A stretch of DNA of 19,234 nt, taken from positions 1 through 19,234 of the forward strand of contig JARIGY010000004.1 in assembly GCA_029288535.1 (NCBI GenBank). Reading direction: 5' to 3'. Position 1 is the first letter of the stretch, and each line of letters begins with the position of its first letter. Of this stretch, positions 12,209 to 19,234 are shown one piece after another. This DNA is from Candidatus Tayloriibacteriota bacterium (GTDB taxonomy: Bacteria; Patescibacteriota; Minisyncoccia; Phycocordibacterales; JAKAEA01). The position numbers were made by a program, and so were the translations under genes. The notes below the pieces were generated by a model. It was not told where the DNA came from. It was given only the letters and a program-made list of their open reading frames with translations, and made no database searches.

Positions 12209-13225
12209 ATGCCAGACGAACCTGCATCATTTGAGCCTGAAACCATCGCTCCGGAAGACAATAGTTTTCTCGATACCGCGCTGCGGCCATCGAAATGGGA
12301 CGAATATATCGGCCAAAAAAACATCAAAGACAACCTGCATATTTTGCTGCAGGCGGCTGAAGAGCGGAAACACCCGCCGGAGCATATTCTGTTTTACGGC
12401 CCGCCCGGCTTGGGCAAAACCACGCTCGCCCACCTCATCGCCAAAGAGCTCGGCGCGCAGATCAAGATCACTTCCGGTCCGGCTATCGAAAAAGTCGGCG
12501 ACTTGGCTTCTGTTTTAACCAACCTTTCTGCCGGCGATATTCTTTTCATAGACGAAATCCACAGGCTGAATAAAGCAATTGAAGAAGTTCTGTATCCGGC
12601 CATGGAGTCGGGCAAGCTCGATATCATCATCGGCAAAGGCCCGTCGGCCCGCACCATCCAGCTCGACCTGCCGCCGTTTACACTTATTGCAGCGACAACC
12701 CGCGTAGCCCTGCTCTCGTCCCCTCTTAGATCACGTTTCTCTGGAGGAGTTTTTCGCTTGGAGTTTTACAGCCAGAATGAAATTGAACGGATTGTGAAAA
12801 GATCGGCAAAAATACTTGGCATCGAGATCGGCGATGATGGCGCGGAAGAGATAGCCAAGCGTTCGCGCTTCACTCCGCGCACGGCAAACTATTTTCTCAA
12901 GCGATGCAGGGATTACGCCCAGGTCAAAAAACAAAAACTCGACAAGAAGACCGTAGACGAAGCGCTCGCCATGCTCGGCGTGGACGCGATGGGACTGACG
13001 CATGAAGACCGTTCCATTTTGAAAATCATCATAGAAAAATTCAACGGCGGGCCGGTCGGGATCAACACTATCGCCGCGGCAGCATCGGAAGAGGAAGCGA
13101 CTATTGAAGAAGTGCATGAGCCGTATCTTTTGCAGGTCGGGTTCATAGACAGGACGCCGAGAGGCAGAGTTGTGACCGAAGCGGGATACAGGCATTTGGG
13201 AATGACAAGTCCGAATTTGTTTTAA
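12209..13225 (+). CDS. ruvB: Holliday junction branch-migration helicase RuvB
   Basis: 338 residues, the normal length. RuvB is the hexameric AAA+ motor that, with RuvA, drives branch migration of Holliday junctions. Visible are [11 protein letters not shown] (26-36), Walker [10 protein letters not shown] (64-72), Walker [11 protein letters not shown] (111-120), sensor 1 AATTR (161-165), LRSRF (173-177) at the arginine-finger region, the sensor 2 segment [16 protein letters not shown] (222-237) and the winged-helix C-terminus ending [32 protein letters not shown] has two extra residues compared with the common LRDRFGIxxRLEFY. The gene is monocistronic by its own promoter; yebC and ruvC follow. 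ruvA is not in the window. Confidence 0.97.
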   Translation: MPDEPASFEPETIAPEDNSFLDTALRPSKWDEYIGQKNIKDNLHILLQAAEERKHPPEHILFYGPPGLGKTTLAHLIAKELGAQIKITSGPAIEKVGDLASVLTNLSAGDILFIDEIHRLNKAIEEVLYPAMESGKLDIIIGKGPSARTIQLDLPPFTLIAATTRVALLSSPLRSRFSGGVFRLEFYSQNEIERIVKRSAKILGIEIGDDGAEEIAKRSRFTPRTANYFLKRCRDYAQVKKQKLDKKTVDEALAMLGVDAMGLTHEDRSILKIIIEKFNGGPVGINTIAAAASEEEATIEEVHEPYLLQVGFIDRTPRGRVVTEAGYRHLGMTSPNLF

Positions 13226-13230
13226 ATTTT

Positions 13231-13262
13231 CCTCTCCCGTGAGGAGAGGTTAAGGTGGGGTC
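13231..13262 (+). repeat. Solo palindromic repeat resembling the DUF559 cassette ends
   Basis: A hairpin CCTCTCC-CGTGA-GGAGAGG (13231-13249) is followed by TTAAGGT and GGGGTC. The layout of palindrome, short gap and GGGGT matches the DUF559 cassette ends, though the stem sequence differs. No gene accompanies it. It lies between ruvB and the yebC promoter and could also act as a weak 3' hairpin for ruvB. Confidence 0.5.
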
Positions 13263-13273
13263 GATCAAAATTC

Positions 13274-13301
13274 TGGACAGCCTTCACAAAAATGCTAAAA
13301 T
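13274..13301 (+). promoter_or_regulatory. Promoter of yebC-ruvC
   Basis: TGGACA (13274-13279, five of six) is 16 bp from TAAAAT (13296-13301), which carries a TGn extension at 13293-13295. The start expected near 13308 leaves a leader of about 19 nt without a Shine-Dalgarno site. Confidence 0.65.
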
Positions 13302-13326
13302 AAAGCCATAATCAAGCATAAAAACC

Positions 13327-13857
13327 ATGTCAGGACACAATAAATGGTCAAAAATCAAGCACCAGAAAGGCGCGTCGGACGCTCAGAAAAGCAAGCTTTT
13401 TGGCAAACTCGTGCGATTCATTACCGTTGAAGCGAAAAAGGCGGGCGGCAACCTGAGTTCTCCCGGACTCAAAACCGCGATCGAAAAAGCCAAGGCCTCC
13501 AACATGCCGAACGATACGATCGATCGGGCAGTGAAGAAAGGTTCAACCGACAATAGCGCGTCGATGGAGAACATTACCTACGAAGCGTACGGCCCCGGCG
13601 GCTCTGCTATCGTAATCGAAGCATTGACCGAAAACAGGAACAAAGCCGCACAGGAAATAAAGCACGCGCTTGCGCTTCAGGGCTATTCCCTTGCCGGCAT
13701 CGGCGCGGCAACCTGGGCATTCAAAAAAGAAAATGGTGAGTGGATCCCGCAGACCACAGTCGCAATAAATGAAGAGGACGGCGCGAAACTCAGTGAGCTT
13801 GTCGCGGCGCTCGAAGAGAACGACGAGGTGCAGGATGTATACACGAACGCCGAATAA
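13327..13857 (+). CDS. yebC: YebC/PmpR-family protein, short form
   Basis: Members act as transcriptional regulators or, as recently proposed for the family, translation factors easing proline stalls. The N-terminus MSGHNKWSKIKHQKGASDAQ, the block ASNMPNDTIDRAVKKG (57-72) and YEAYGPGGSAIVIEALTENR (85-104) are diagnostic. The C-terminal PQTTVAIN-x-EDGAKL and DVYTN match the end of the family. At 176 residues it is about 65 shorter than the usual 240. The missing part is internal, between residue 133 (AFKKENG) and 141 (PQTTV), so the inserted middle domain is absent rather than the end truncated. It lies 4 nt upstream of ruvC, a common yebC-ruvC pairing. Domain loss is seen; its effect on function is unknown. 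Confidence 0.93.
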   Translation: MSGHNKWSKIKHQKGASDAQKSKLFGKLVRFITVEAKKAGGNLSSPGLKTAIEKAKASNMPNDTIDRAVKKGSTDNSASMENITYEAYGPGGSAIVIEALTENRNKAAQEIKHALALQGYSLAGIGAATWAFKKENGEWIPQTTVAINEEDGAKLSELVAALEENDEVQDVYTNAE

Positions 13858-13861
13858 CCCC

Positions 13862-14359
13862 ATGCGCATCATCGCCATTGATCCGGGGTATGAAAGACTT
13901 GGAGTTGCTGTTATTGAAAAAAAAGATACGAAAAGCAAGGAAGAGCTTATTTTCTCCGAATGTTTTTTTACCGACGCGAAACTTCCCCACTCGGCACGTC
14001 TTGCGAACATTGGGATTGAGCTTGATAGGGTCATCGAACAATACAAACCCGAAGCACTCGCCGTCGAAACCCTTTTCTTCAGCAAAAATACCAAAACCGC
14101 GCTCAAAGTGGCCGAGGCACGAGGCGTGATCCTGCATGCCGGCGCCCGCAAAAACCTGCTGATCAGGGAATTCTCGCCGGGCGAGATCAAAATAGCAGTG
14201 ACCGGCCATGGCAAGAGCGACAAAGCCCAGGTTACAGCCATGGTCGGCCGCCTTATCAGGATTTCACAGCCCATAAAGTACGATGACGAGTTCGACGCGA
14301 TAGCCTGCGGCCTGACTTTTTTTGCCACATATCGCCCGCAGGGTTATCCACAGAAATAG
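13862..14359 (+). CDS. ruvC: Holliday junction resolvase RuvC
   Basis: 165 residues. RuvC is the dimeric endonuclease that cuts Holliday junctions after RuvAB branch migration. The four acidic catalytic residues are visible: Asp7 in AIDPG, Glu69 in VETLFF, and Asp142 and Asp145 in DDEFDAIACG. FFSKNTKTALKVAEARGV (72-89) matches the conserved junction-binding segment. The frame is open further upstream, but ATG 13862 begins the family's MRIIAIDPG start, 4 nt after the yebC stop. There is no Shine-Dalgarno site. A TATACA at 13838-13843 could give a separate short-leader transcript, but cotranscription with yebC is simpler. Confidence 0.96.
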   Translation: MRIIAIDPGYERLGVAVIEKKDTKSKEELIFSECFFTDAKLPHSARLANIGIELDRVIEQYKPEALAVETLFFSKNTKTALKVAEARGVILHAGARKNLLIREFSPGEIKIAVTGHGKSDKAQVTAMVGRLIRISQPIKYDDEFDAIACGLTFFATYRPQGYPQK

Positions 14360-14419
14360 CCTCCTGATATTGCAAAAAATACCGAATCTGGTACAAAGAG
14401 CACATTGATTTAATTTTAT

Positions 14420-14425
14420 TATAAT
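14420..14425 (+). promoter_or_regulatory. -10 box of the acidic protein gene
   Basis: A perfect TATAAT in an AT-rich tract lies 18 nt before the ATG at 14444. A GAAGAG just before the ATG is a poor, close Shine-Dalgarno candidate. Confidence 0.5.
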
Positions 14426-14443
14426 TTATAGAGCGAAGAGCAT

Positions 14444-14677
14444 ATGATGCAAGAAGAAAACCAGGTGCAATTTATGACCGAAGAGGAAATGGAACTTGAA
14501 CTCGGCGAAGTCGATGAACTCGAAGTCGAGGAGGATGAGGAAGACGATGTTGTCGATGTGGACCCGGACGATACGGATGACGGAGATGATGACGACGAAG
14601 ACGATGAGGCTGCAAAAACCGATGATGACGACGAAGACGGGTTCGTGTCCGACTATTTCGGCAAAACCGAGTATTAA
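14444..14677 (+). CDS. Extremely acidic small protein
   Basis: 77 residues, of which 40 are Asp or Glu (18 Glu, 22 Asp by hand count) and only two are Lys. The N-terminal half is Glu-rich and may be helical (TEEEMELELGEVDELEVEE). The second half is a near-continuous Asp tract. A short non-acidic C-terminal end FVSDYFGKTEY looks like a defined motif. There is no signal peptide. Function is unknown. Such composition occurs in DNA mimics, histone- or RNA-polymerase-binding tails and metal buffers. The gene has its own -10 box and ends 1 bp from the convergent tyrS stop. Start 14447 (second Met) is equally possible. Confidence 0.8.
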   Translation: MMQEENQVQFMTEEEMELELGEVDELEVEEDEEDDVVDVDPDDTDDGDDDDEDDEAAKTDDDDEDGFVSDYFGKTEY

Positions 14678-14678
14678 T

Positions 14679-16085
14679 CTATATCAGTTCGATCTTGAGG
14701 AATCGGCGCTTGCCTATTTTCAGGGTAATGTCTTTGTCGAGGGAGGCTTCAGGGTCGGTGATCTTGTCGCCGGTCGCAGCGTCTGAGATGGCTCCCGCAT
14801 CGAGCAGGCGGCGGAAATCGGTTTTTGATTCTACCATTTCCTCTTCAAGCAGGATGCCGACAAGAGGCGTGCCCGCAGGCGCTTGGGTGGTTTTAATATC
14901 GTCCGGAATGCCGCCTTTTGAAAACGTGGCGGTGAAGTCCTCTTCGGCTTTTGCCGCTTCTTTTTCTCCATGATAAATAGCTACAATTTCTCGGGCCAAA
15001 CGCATCTTGAGCTCTTTCGGGTTGACGCTTTCCGCATCGAGCTGTTTTTTGAATTCTTCTATCTCGACGAGCGGCGTGTAGGTTGAAAGTTCGAAATAAT
15101 TGGCAATGGAAGTATCGGGAATGGACATGACTTTGCCGTACATGTCGCTCGGCGTGTCGGTAATCGCGATGAAGTTGTCCAGGCTTTTGGACATCTTTTC
15201 CTTGCCGTCGGTGCCTTCGATGAGCCTGAATGAAAGCACGGATTGCTGTTCGAGGGCCGAGGCCTTCATTGTTTCGCGGCCCATGAGCATGTTGAATGTC
15301 TGGTCGGTGCCTCCGACTTCGAGGTCGCAGCTGCCATAAATGGTAGCAATGAGGTTTGAGTCGATACCCTGCAGGACCGGGTACATCATCTCGTGCATGT
15401 ACAGGTCGCCGCCTTCGTTGATGCGCTTCTCAAACATATCCCGCTGGATGAGCTTCGCGTGGGTGACTTTGCGCAGGATGGCCAAAAACGTGCGGAGCGT
15501 GACCTGCTGGATCTCGTTCTTGCCGAGCACGGTTTTCTGCATGCGGGAATTGTCGTAGAGCGCGGCTTTGGCATAAAAAGAATTGGCCGGAAAAATTACT
15601 TTCTGGTTGGTAGCGCTGTCTTTGAATTCTACCGGCTCCGGCGCAATGACATCCGCCACGTCGAGAAACCATTCGGAATTGCGGATCCAGGAAAAAAGCG
15701 TTGCGTCGGTTTTGAGGATCTTGCCGACCTGCGCGACATAGCTTGCCATGTTTATTTCAACGGTCTGCTGGTCGATCTCGGGCCGAACCTTGCTTTTGCC
15801 GGTCGGGTCGCCGATCTGGGCGGTAATGTCGCCAATGAGGAATATCACCGTGCAGCCGAGATCTTGGAATTTACGAAGACGACGAAGGATCACCGCATGA
15901 CCGAGGTGAAGGTCGGGGCGCGACGGATCGGCACCCCACTTTATAAAGATGGGCTTGGTATAGGTTCCCTCGATTTTGCCGATGAGCTTTTTCCTGAAAG
16001 AACCGTCGGGGTCGATGAATTCACCGACGCCGCGGCTCAAAAGCTCATCTATTTCCTGCATCTCCGTGTCGCTCATCTGTTTCAT
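14679..16085 (-). CDS. tyrS: Tyrosyl-tRNA synthetase
   Basis: 468 residues. A class I synthetase that charges tRNA-Tyr. Visible are KWGADPSRPDLHLGH (49-63) with the HIGH-type signature, GDPTGKSKVR (92-101), VGGTDQTFNMLMGRE (257-271) typical of TyrRS, and KMSKS (297-301). The C-terminal 60 residues (about 408-468) fit an S4-like RNA-binding domain. A stretch around 150-185, between the two halves of the catalytic domain, looks longer than in model TyrRS. An extended -10 box TGATACATT lies 10 nt before the ATG at 16085; ATG 16076 is an alternative. It is divergent from the PBP gene across 49 bp and convergent with the acidic-protein gene. Confidence 0.93.
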   Translation of the reverse strand: MKQMSDTEMQEIDELLSRGVGEFIDPDGSFRKKLIGKIEGTYTKPIFIKWGADPSRPDLHLGHAVILRRLRKFQDLGCTVIFLIGDITAQIGDPTGKSKVRPEIDQQTVEINMASYVAQVGKILKTDATLFSWIRNSEWFLDVADVIAPEPVEFKDSATNQKVIFPANSFYAKAALYDNSRMQKTVLGKNEIQQVTLRTFLAILRKVTHAKLIQRDMFEKRINEGGDLYMHEMMYPVLQGIDSNLIATIYGSCDLEVGGTDQTFNMLMGRETMKASALEQQSVLSFRLIEGTDGKEKMSKSLDNFIAITDTPSDMYGKVMSIPDTSIANYFELSTYTPLVEIEEFKKQLDAESVNPKELKMRLAREIVAIYHGEKEAAKAEEDFTATFSKGGIPDDIKTTQAPAGTPLVGILLEEEMVESKTDFRRLLDAGAISDAATGDKITDPEASLDKDITLKIGKRRFLKIELI

Positions 16086-16095
16086 GATTAGCCAT

Positions 16096-16104
16096 AATGT
16101 ATCA
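16096..16104 (-). promoter_or_regulatory. Extended -10 promoter of tyrS
   Basis: TGATACATT on the minus strand (16104-16096) is followed by 10 nt and the ATG at 16085. The leader would be only about 3-4 nt. It is back-to-back with the PBP promoter in the same 49-bp gap. Confidence 0.5.
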
Positions 16105-16119
16105 CATTTCGGAGTGGTG

Positions 16120-16128
16120 TGATAGGAT
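16120..16128 (+). promoter_or_regulatory. Extended -10 promoter of the class A PBP gene
   Basis: TGATAGGAT (TGn plus TAGGAT) ends 6 nt before the ATG at 16135. The spacing predicts a leaderless mRNA. Confidence 0.5.
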
Positions 16129-16134
16129 TTACCA

Positions 16135-18672
16135 ATGCACGATGACCATCGATACTCTCGGGAAACGTTTAAGCGGAATCTGAAAAAAATGTCTCATAGC
16201 ATATCGTCCGGGTCCAGGAAAAAAGCCGGAAATCTGAAACATTGGATGGTCGGAAAAAACTTCTGGAAGAAAACTTTTCTGGTCGTCTTCATCGGTTTTC
16301 TGTTCATAACCGGGATCGCGATGCTCTGGATAGCGTCGCTGCGCATCCCCGACCTCCAGTCGTTTCAGGATAAGATCCTGGCTGGTTCGACCCGCATCTA
16401 CGACCGCACCGGCCAGATCCTTTTGTATGATCTCAACCAGAACGTAAAGCGCCAGGTCGTACCTTTCGACGAGATTTCCCAAAACGTAAAGAATGCCACG
16501 ATCTCCATCGAAGACGAAAAATTCTACAGCCACAACGGCATCGAACTCTCTTCGATCGCCCGCGCTCTGCTCGTCGACGTCCAGCATATGAGCCTGAGCC
16601 AGGGAGGTTCCACGATCACCCAGCAAGTCATTAAAAATGCGCTTTTGACGACAGACAAGACCTTCTCGCGAAAAATAAAAGAATGGGTGCTGGCCCTCAA
16701 GCTCGAACGCGTCATGTCGAAAGACGGCATTTTGAATCTGTATCTCAACGGCTCGCCATACGGCGGCAACTTCTACGGCATCGAGACCGCGAGCGAAAAC
16801 TTTTTGGGCAAACCGGCCAAAGACCTGGACATCGCCGAATCGGCCTACATGGCGGCATTGCCACAGGCTCCCAGCTACTTTTCTCCCTACGGCACGCACC
16901 GCGACGCGCTTGACGCCCGCAAAAATCTTGTGCTTTCAAAGATGAAAGAGTACGGCTACATTACCCAGGCCGAATACGACGCAGCAAAAGCCGAACAGAT
17001 CACCTTCAAGCCGCAGCAGGACAACAGCATCAAAGCGCCGCATTTCGTAATGTTCATCAAAGACTACCTCGATCAGAAATATGGCGAGGATGAAGTGCAG
17101 AACGGCAATCTGAAAGTCATTACCACGCTTGATTATGATCTTGAAAAAACAGCGGAAGGCATCGTCAAAACATACGCGTTGAGCAATGAAAAAAAGTTTA
17201 ACGCCTCGAACGCGGCGCTTGTCGCCATCGACCCGACTACCGGACAGATCCTTTCCATGGTCGGTTCGCGCGACTATTTCGACAATAAAATAGAGGGCAA
17301 CTTCAACGTAGCGCTTGCCCATCGCCAGCCAGGTTCCGCATTTAAGCCATTTGCCTATGCTACCGCATTTGAAAAGGGCTATACTCCCGACACCGTACTT
17401 TTCGATCTTCCTACCCAGTTCTCTACAGCCTGCTCGGCCGACGGCGTGCCGCTCGGCAATGCTACTGCCAGCGACTGCTATATGCCCCAGAACTATGACA
17501 ACCAATTCCTGGGACCGATATCGCTTCGCAATGCTTTGGCCCAGTCGCGCAACATCCCTTCGATCGAAACGCTTTACTTGGCCGGCATCAAAGACACATT
17601 GCAGACTGCGCAGGACCTCGGCATCACCAGCCTTACCGCCGGAGCCAACCATTACGGCCTAACCCTCGTGCTCGGCGGCGGCGAAGTTTCTCCGCTTGAA
17701 ATGACCAGCGCCTACTCGGTCTTCGCCAACAACGGCGTCCGCAACCCTTACACGGGCATTCTTAAAGTAACCGACAAAAATGGAAATACTCTGGAAGAAT
17801 TTACACCGAACCCGACCCAGGCTCTGCCCGAACAAACCGCATTGCAGATCAATGACATCCTAAGCGACCCTGTGGCCCGTCTGCCGCTGAACGGCCCCGG
17901 CTCCGCCACCGACTTCCCTGCAGGCGAACAGGTAGCGCTCAAAACCGGTACGACAAACGACTACCACGATGTGTGGGTTGTCGGCTACACTCCGACGCTC
18001 GCCGTTGGCACATGGGCGGGAAACAACGACAATACGGCAATGATACATAAGACCTCCGGCCTTATTATCGCTCCGCTCTGGCGCGCGTTCATGGATGAAG
18101 CTCTGAAAAAGTATCCGCCGACTCCGTTCAAGGCTCCCGACCCTGTCGATCCAACCATCAAACCGGTACTGCGCGGCGTCTGGCAAGGCGACTTGGGCTA
18201 TACCGATGTCCATTCTATCCTTTACTGGGTAGATAAAAATGACCCGAATGGCCCACAGCCCGCAAACCCTTCCGCCGACCCCCAGTTCAATCTCTGGGAA
18301 AAACCTATTCAGGATTGGGTAAACGCACAAGGAAGCAACCTGAATAATCTTATTCAGCCAACTTCCACAGACACTGCCCTAACAGGAAACAACTCGCCGC
18401 GCATCACCATCCAAACCCCAGCCAATGGCGCAACCTACAACAAAAGCGATCATGTCGTAGTGACGATCAGCAATCAAAGCCAATTACCGCTTTCCAAAGT
18501 CGAGTTCTACCTGAACAATACCCTCATTGGCTCCGCGGTCGGCGACAATCCAACCTTCTCATTCACTCCGCAGGAATCGCCCCAGATCCAGCCGACCAAC
18601 ACCCTCCGTGTCGTCGGCTATGACAGCGCAAACAACCAAGGCGAAGCCCAGATAAACTTCAACGTGCAGTAA
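16135..18672 (+). CDS. Class A penicillin-binding protein with C-terminal Ig-like domain
   Basis: 845 residues. A bifunctional peptidoglycan synthase. It has a basic cytoplasmic N-terminus (1-46) and one membrane anchor (about 47-68). The glycosyltransferase domain carries EDEKFYSHNGI (126-136, catalytic Glu126), QGGSTITQQ (156-164), RKIKEW and LNLYLNGSPYGGNFYGIETAS. The transpeptidase domain carries the active-site serine motif S401-A-F-K404, SRN (471-473) and KTGTT (603-607). After the domain ends near 655, a Pro-rich linker leads to an Ig-like beta domain (about 757-845) that starts SPRITIQTPANGATY and holds VEFYLNNTLIGS. Such tails are common in CPR and Gram-positive PBPs and probably bind wall or surface partners. 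The start is supported by a -10 box 6 nt upstream; ATG at codon 19 is possible. Confidence 0.95.
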   Translation: MHDDHRYSRETFKRNLKKMSHSISSGSRKKAGNLKHWMVGKNFWKKTFLVVFIGFLFITGIAMLWIASLRIPDLQSFQDKILAGSTRIYDRTGQILLYDLNQNVKRQVVPFDEISQNVKNATISIEDEKFYSHNGIELSSIARALLVDVQHMSLSQGGSTITQQVIKNALLTTDKTFSRKIKEWVLALKLERVMSKDGILNLYLNGSPYGGNFYGIETASENFLGKPAKDLDIAESAYMAALPQAPSYFSPYGTHRDALDARKNLVLSKMKEYGYITQAEYDAAKAEQITFKPQQDNSIKAPHFVMFIKDYLDQKYGEDEVQNGNLKVITTLDYDLEKTAEGIVKTYALSNEKKFNASNAALVAIDPTTGQILSMVGSRDYFDNKIEGNFNVALAHRQPGSAFKPFAYATAFEKGYTPDTVLFDLPTQFSTACSADGVPLGNATASDCYMPQNYDNQFLGPISLRNALAQSRNIPSIETLYLAGIKDTLQTAQDLGITSLTAGANHYGLTLVLGGGEVSPLEMTSAYSVFANNGVRNPYTGILKVTDKNGNTLEEFTPNPTQALPEQTALQINDILSDPVARLPLNGPGSATDFPAGEQVALKTGTTNDYHDVWVVGYTPTLAVGTWAGNNDNTAMIHKTSGLIIAPLWRAFMDEALKKYPPTPFKAPDPVDPTIKPVLRGVWQGDLGYTDVHSILYWVDKNDPNGPQPANPSADPQFNLWEKPIQDWVNAQGSNLNNLIQPTSTDTALTGNNSPRITIQTPANGATYNKSDHVVVTISNQSQLPLSKVEFYLNNTLIGSAVGDNPTFSFTPQESPQIQPTNTLRVVGYDSANNQGEAQINFNVQ

Positions 18673-18684
18673 TCACGAGAGTAC

Positions 18685-18713
18685 TTGATACTGCGGATAT
18701 TTAATTGTAGTAT
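18685..18713 (+). promoter_or_regulatory. Sigma70-type promoter of the 3'-terminal gene
   Basis: TTGATA (18685-18690) is 17 bp from TAGTAT (18708-18713). The start expected near 18720 leaves a leader of about 50 nt before ATG 18770. Confidence 0.6.
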
Positions 18714-18758
18714 TCCATTTGGTGCACGTGTTCATTTGATGTCTCAACTTGTTTTTTT

Positions 18759-18764
18759 AAGGAG
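18759..18764 (+). promoter_or_regulatory. Strong Shine-Dalgarno site
   Basis: AAGGAG lies 5 nt before ATG 18770, close to ideal. It decides this start and this reading frame over an overlapping open frame beginning at 18834. Confidence 0.8.
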
Positions 18765-18769
18765 CTGCC

Positions 18770-19234
18770 ATGTTCGGATGGTTCAAAGGCCAGAAAAAGG
18801 AAGCTTCGACAGCCTCTGCTAAGCCTGAAATCATTGCCCAAAGGTTGCAACGGCTTCAAGAAGCTTTCGAAGTTTTTTTCAAGTTCTCCCCGAAACTACT
18901 CGTCCAACACCGATACAAACAGGAAGCCTTGTTCAGGCTTGGAGTGCTGGCTCAGCAGGTCTGTGCTGCTGAGCCAGATTACCGCCAGCGTCCGTATGAA
19001 CGGAACTTCGACAGGAAAGGAAATCCGAGCTACTCCGAGATTTACAGCTATATGCTCGAGAATTTCCAGAATATTCGGCGGCTTATCGAACTCTTCGACC
19101 CGGCATTTGGCAACGCGATCCCGCATTGGACAGAATTCCCAGCGTTTTATAAGCAATGGATGAATGACGCAACCATCGCATTCGAAAATTGCATCAGCTG
19201 CAAAAAGGCTTTGCCTCTCAGCGCTAAGTTCTGT
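18770..19234 (+). CDS. Hypothetical protein with C-terminal zinc-ribbon start, 3' truncated
   Basis: 155 codons that run off the window in frame, so the C-terminus is missing. The protein begins MFGWFKGQKK and has no signal peptide. The body is helical and rich in aromatic and charged residues (for example FFKFSPKLL, SEIYSYMLENFQNIRRLIELF). The last visible residues CISCKKALPLSAKFC (141-155) look like the first knuckle of a zinc ribbon (CxxC, then FC), usually completed by another Cys a few residues later. I do not recognise the family. Unlike most neighbours it has a conventional promoter and a strong Shine-Dalgarno site. Two strong hairpins (18924-18940 and 18948-18976) lie in the coding sequence. 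Confidence 0.75.
   Translation, partial: MFGWFKGQKKEASTASAKPEIIAQRLQRLQEAFEVFFKFSPKLLVQHRYKQEALFRLGVLAQQVCAAEPDYRQRPYERNFDRKGNPSYSEIYSYMLENFQNIRRLIELFDPAFGNAIPHWTEFPAFYKQWMNDATIAFENCISCKKALPLSAKFC
18924..18976. repeat. Two adjacent perfect hairpins within a coding sequence
   Basis: AAGCCT / AGGCTT (18924-18940, 6 bp, 5-nt loop) is followed after 7 nt by TGGCTCAGCAG / CTGCTGAGCCA (18948-18976, 11 bp, 7-nt loop). Both are perfect. They lie about 150 nt into the 3'-terminal gene. A transcript would form two stable stems in a row. Confidence 0.75.

Noticed and set aside
13543..14328. Long minus-strand open frame (261 codons) opposite yebC and ruvC
   Set aside because: It covers two clearly identified plus-strand genes, has no recognisable domain and a biased, shadow-like composition.
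15393..16091. Plus-strand open frame of 232 codons opposite tyrS
   Set aside because: tyrS carries HIGH and KMSKS signatures in frame; the plus frame is its shadow.
16129..17652. Two long minus-strand open frames (256 and 238 codons) opposite the PBP gene
   Set aside because: The plus strand encodes a full class A PBP with all catalytic motifs; the opposite frames show no motif or promoter.
18834..19163. Plus-strand open frame of 109 codons near the window end
   Set aside because: A different frame starting at 18770 has an ideal Shine-Dalgarno site, a promoter, stays open to the window edge and ends in a zinc-ribbon motif.

Overview
The window looks like a chromosomal segment of a Candidate Phyla Radiation (Patescibacteria, probably Parcubacteria-like) bacterium. 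The evidence is indirect. Housekeeping proteins are compact (DNA polymerase I without a proofreading domain, a 240-residue polymerase III delta, a 176-residue YebC). A DUF5684-type membrane protein, a DUF559 endonuclease and a large class A PBP with a C-terminal Ig-like domain are present. Shine-Dalgarno sites are mostly missing. No 16S gene is present, so the lineage is an inference.

Layout. 1-1700: a truncated secreted amidase-like gene and mutM diverge from a 17-bp gap; mutM ends tail-to-tail over a SpoU/TrmH methyltransferase gene; tRNA-Lys(TTT) follows. 1700-4070: an AT-richer accessory block directly behind the tRNA, with a 79-residue protein and a 663-residue HExxH protein, ending in a strong terminator. 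4070-5150: a DUF5684-like membrane protein and a convergent YdjM-like membrane protein, with a 41-bp perfect direct repeat linking this area to the end of the accessory block. 5150-8370: holA and polA (minus strand), with a palindromic element inserted in frame in polA. 8368-8795: a DUF559 endonuclease cassette bounded by inverted palindromic repeats. 8850-10160: tsaE and a repetitive secreted protein, both minus strand. 10160-11841: a PilB/GspE ATPase. 11842-12208: no protein gene, but a well-structured candidate RNA with a terminator. 12209-14359: ruvB, yebC and ruvC (Holliday junction processing and a regulator). 14444-14677: an extremely acidic small protein. 14679-18672: divergent tyrS and a class A penicillin-binding protein. 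18770-end: a partial unknown gene ending in the start of a zinc ribbon.

The most general signal is promoter architecture. At ten gene starts a -10 hexamer, often an extended TGn version, sits only 6-10 nt before the start codon. This implies leaderless or nearly leaderless mRNAs and helped choose several starts (171, 1563, 5149, 8331, 9297). A few genes (the repetitive secreted protein, holA, the 3'-terminal gene) instead have Shine-Dalgarno sites.

Functionally the core is DNA repair, replication and recombination (mutM, polA, holA, ruvB, ruvC), translation (tyrS, tsaE, tRNA-Lys, a methyltransferase) and envelope or surface functions (amidase, PBP, pilus ATPase, secreted repeat protein). The best candidates for undescribed biology are the structured RNA near 11.9-12.1 kb, a short terminated transcript near 4 kb carrying 41 nt perfectly complementary to a neighbouring mRNA, the tRNA-linked HExxH gene pair, and the DUF559 palindrome-bounded cassette abutting the polA promoter.
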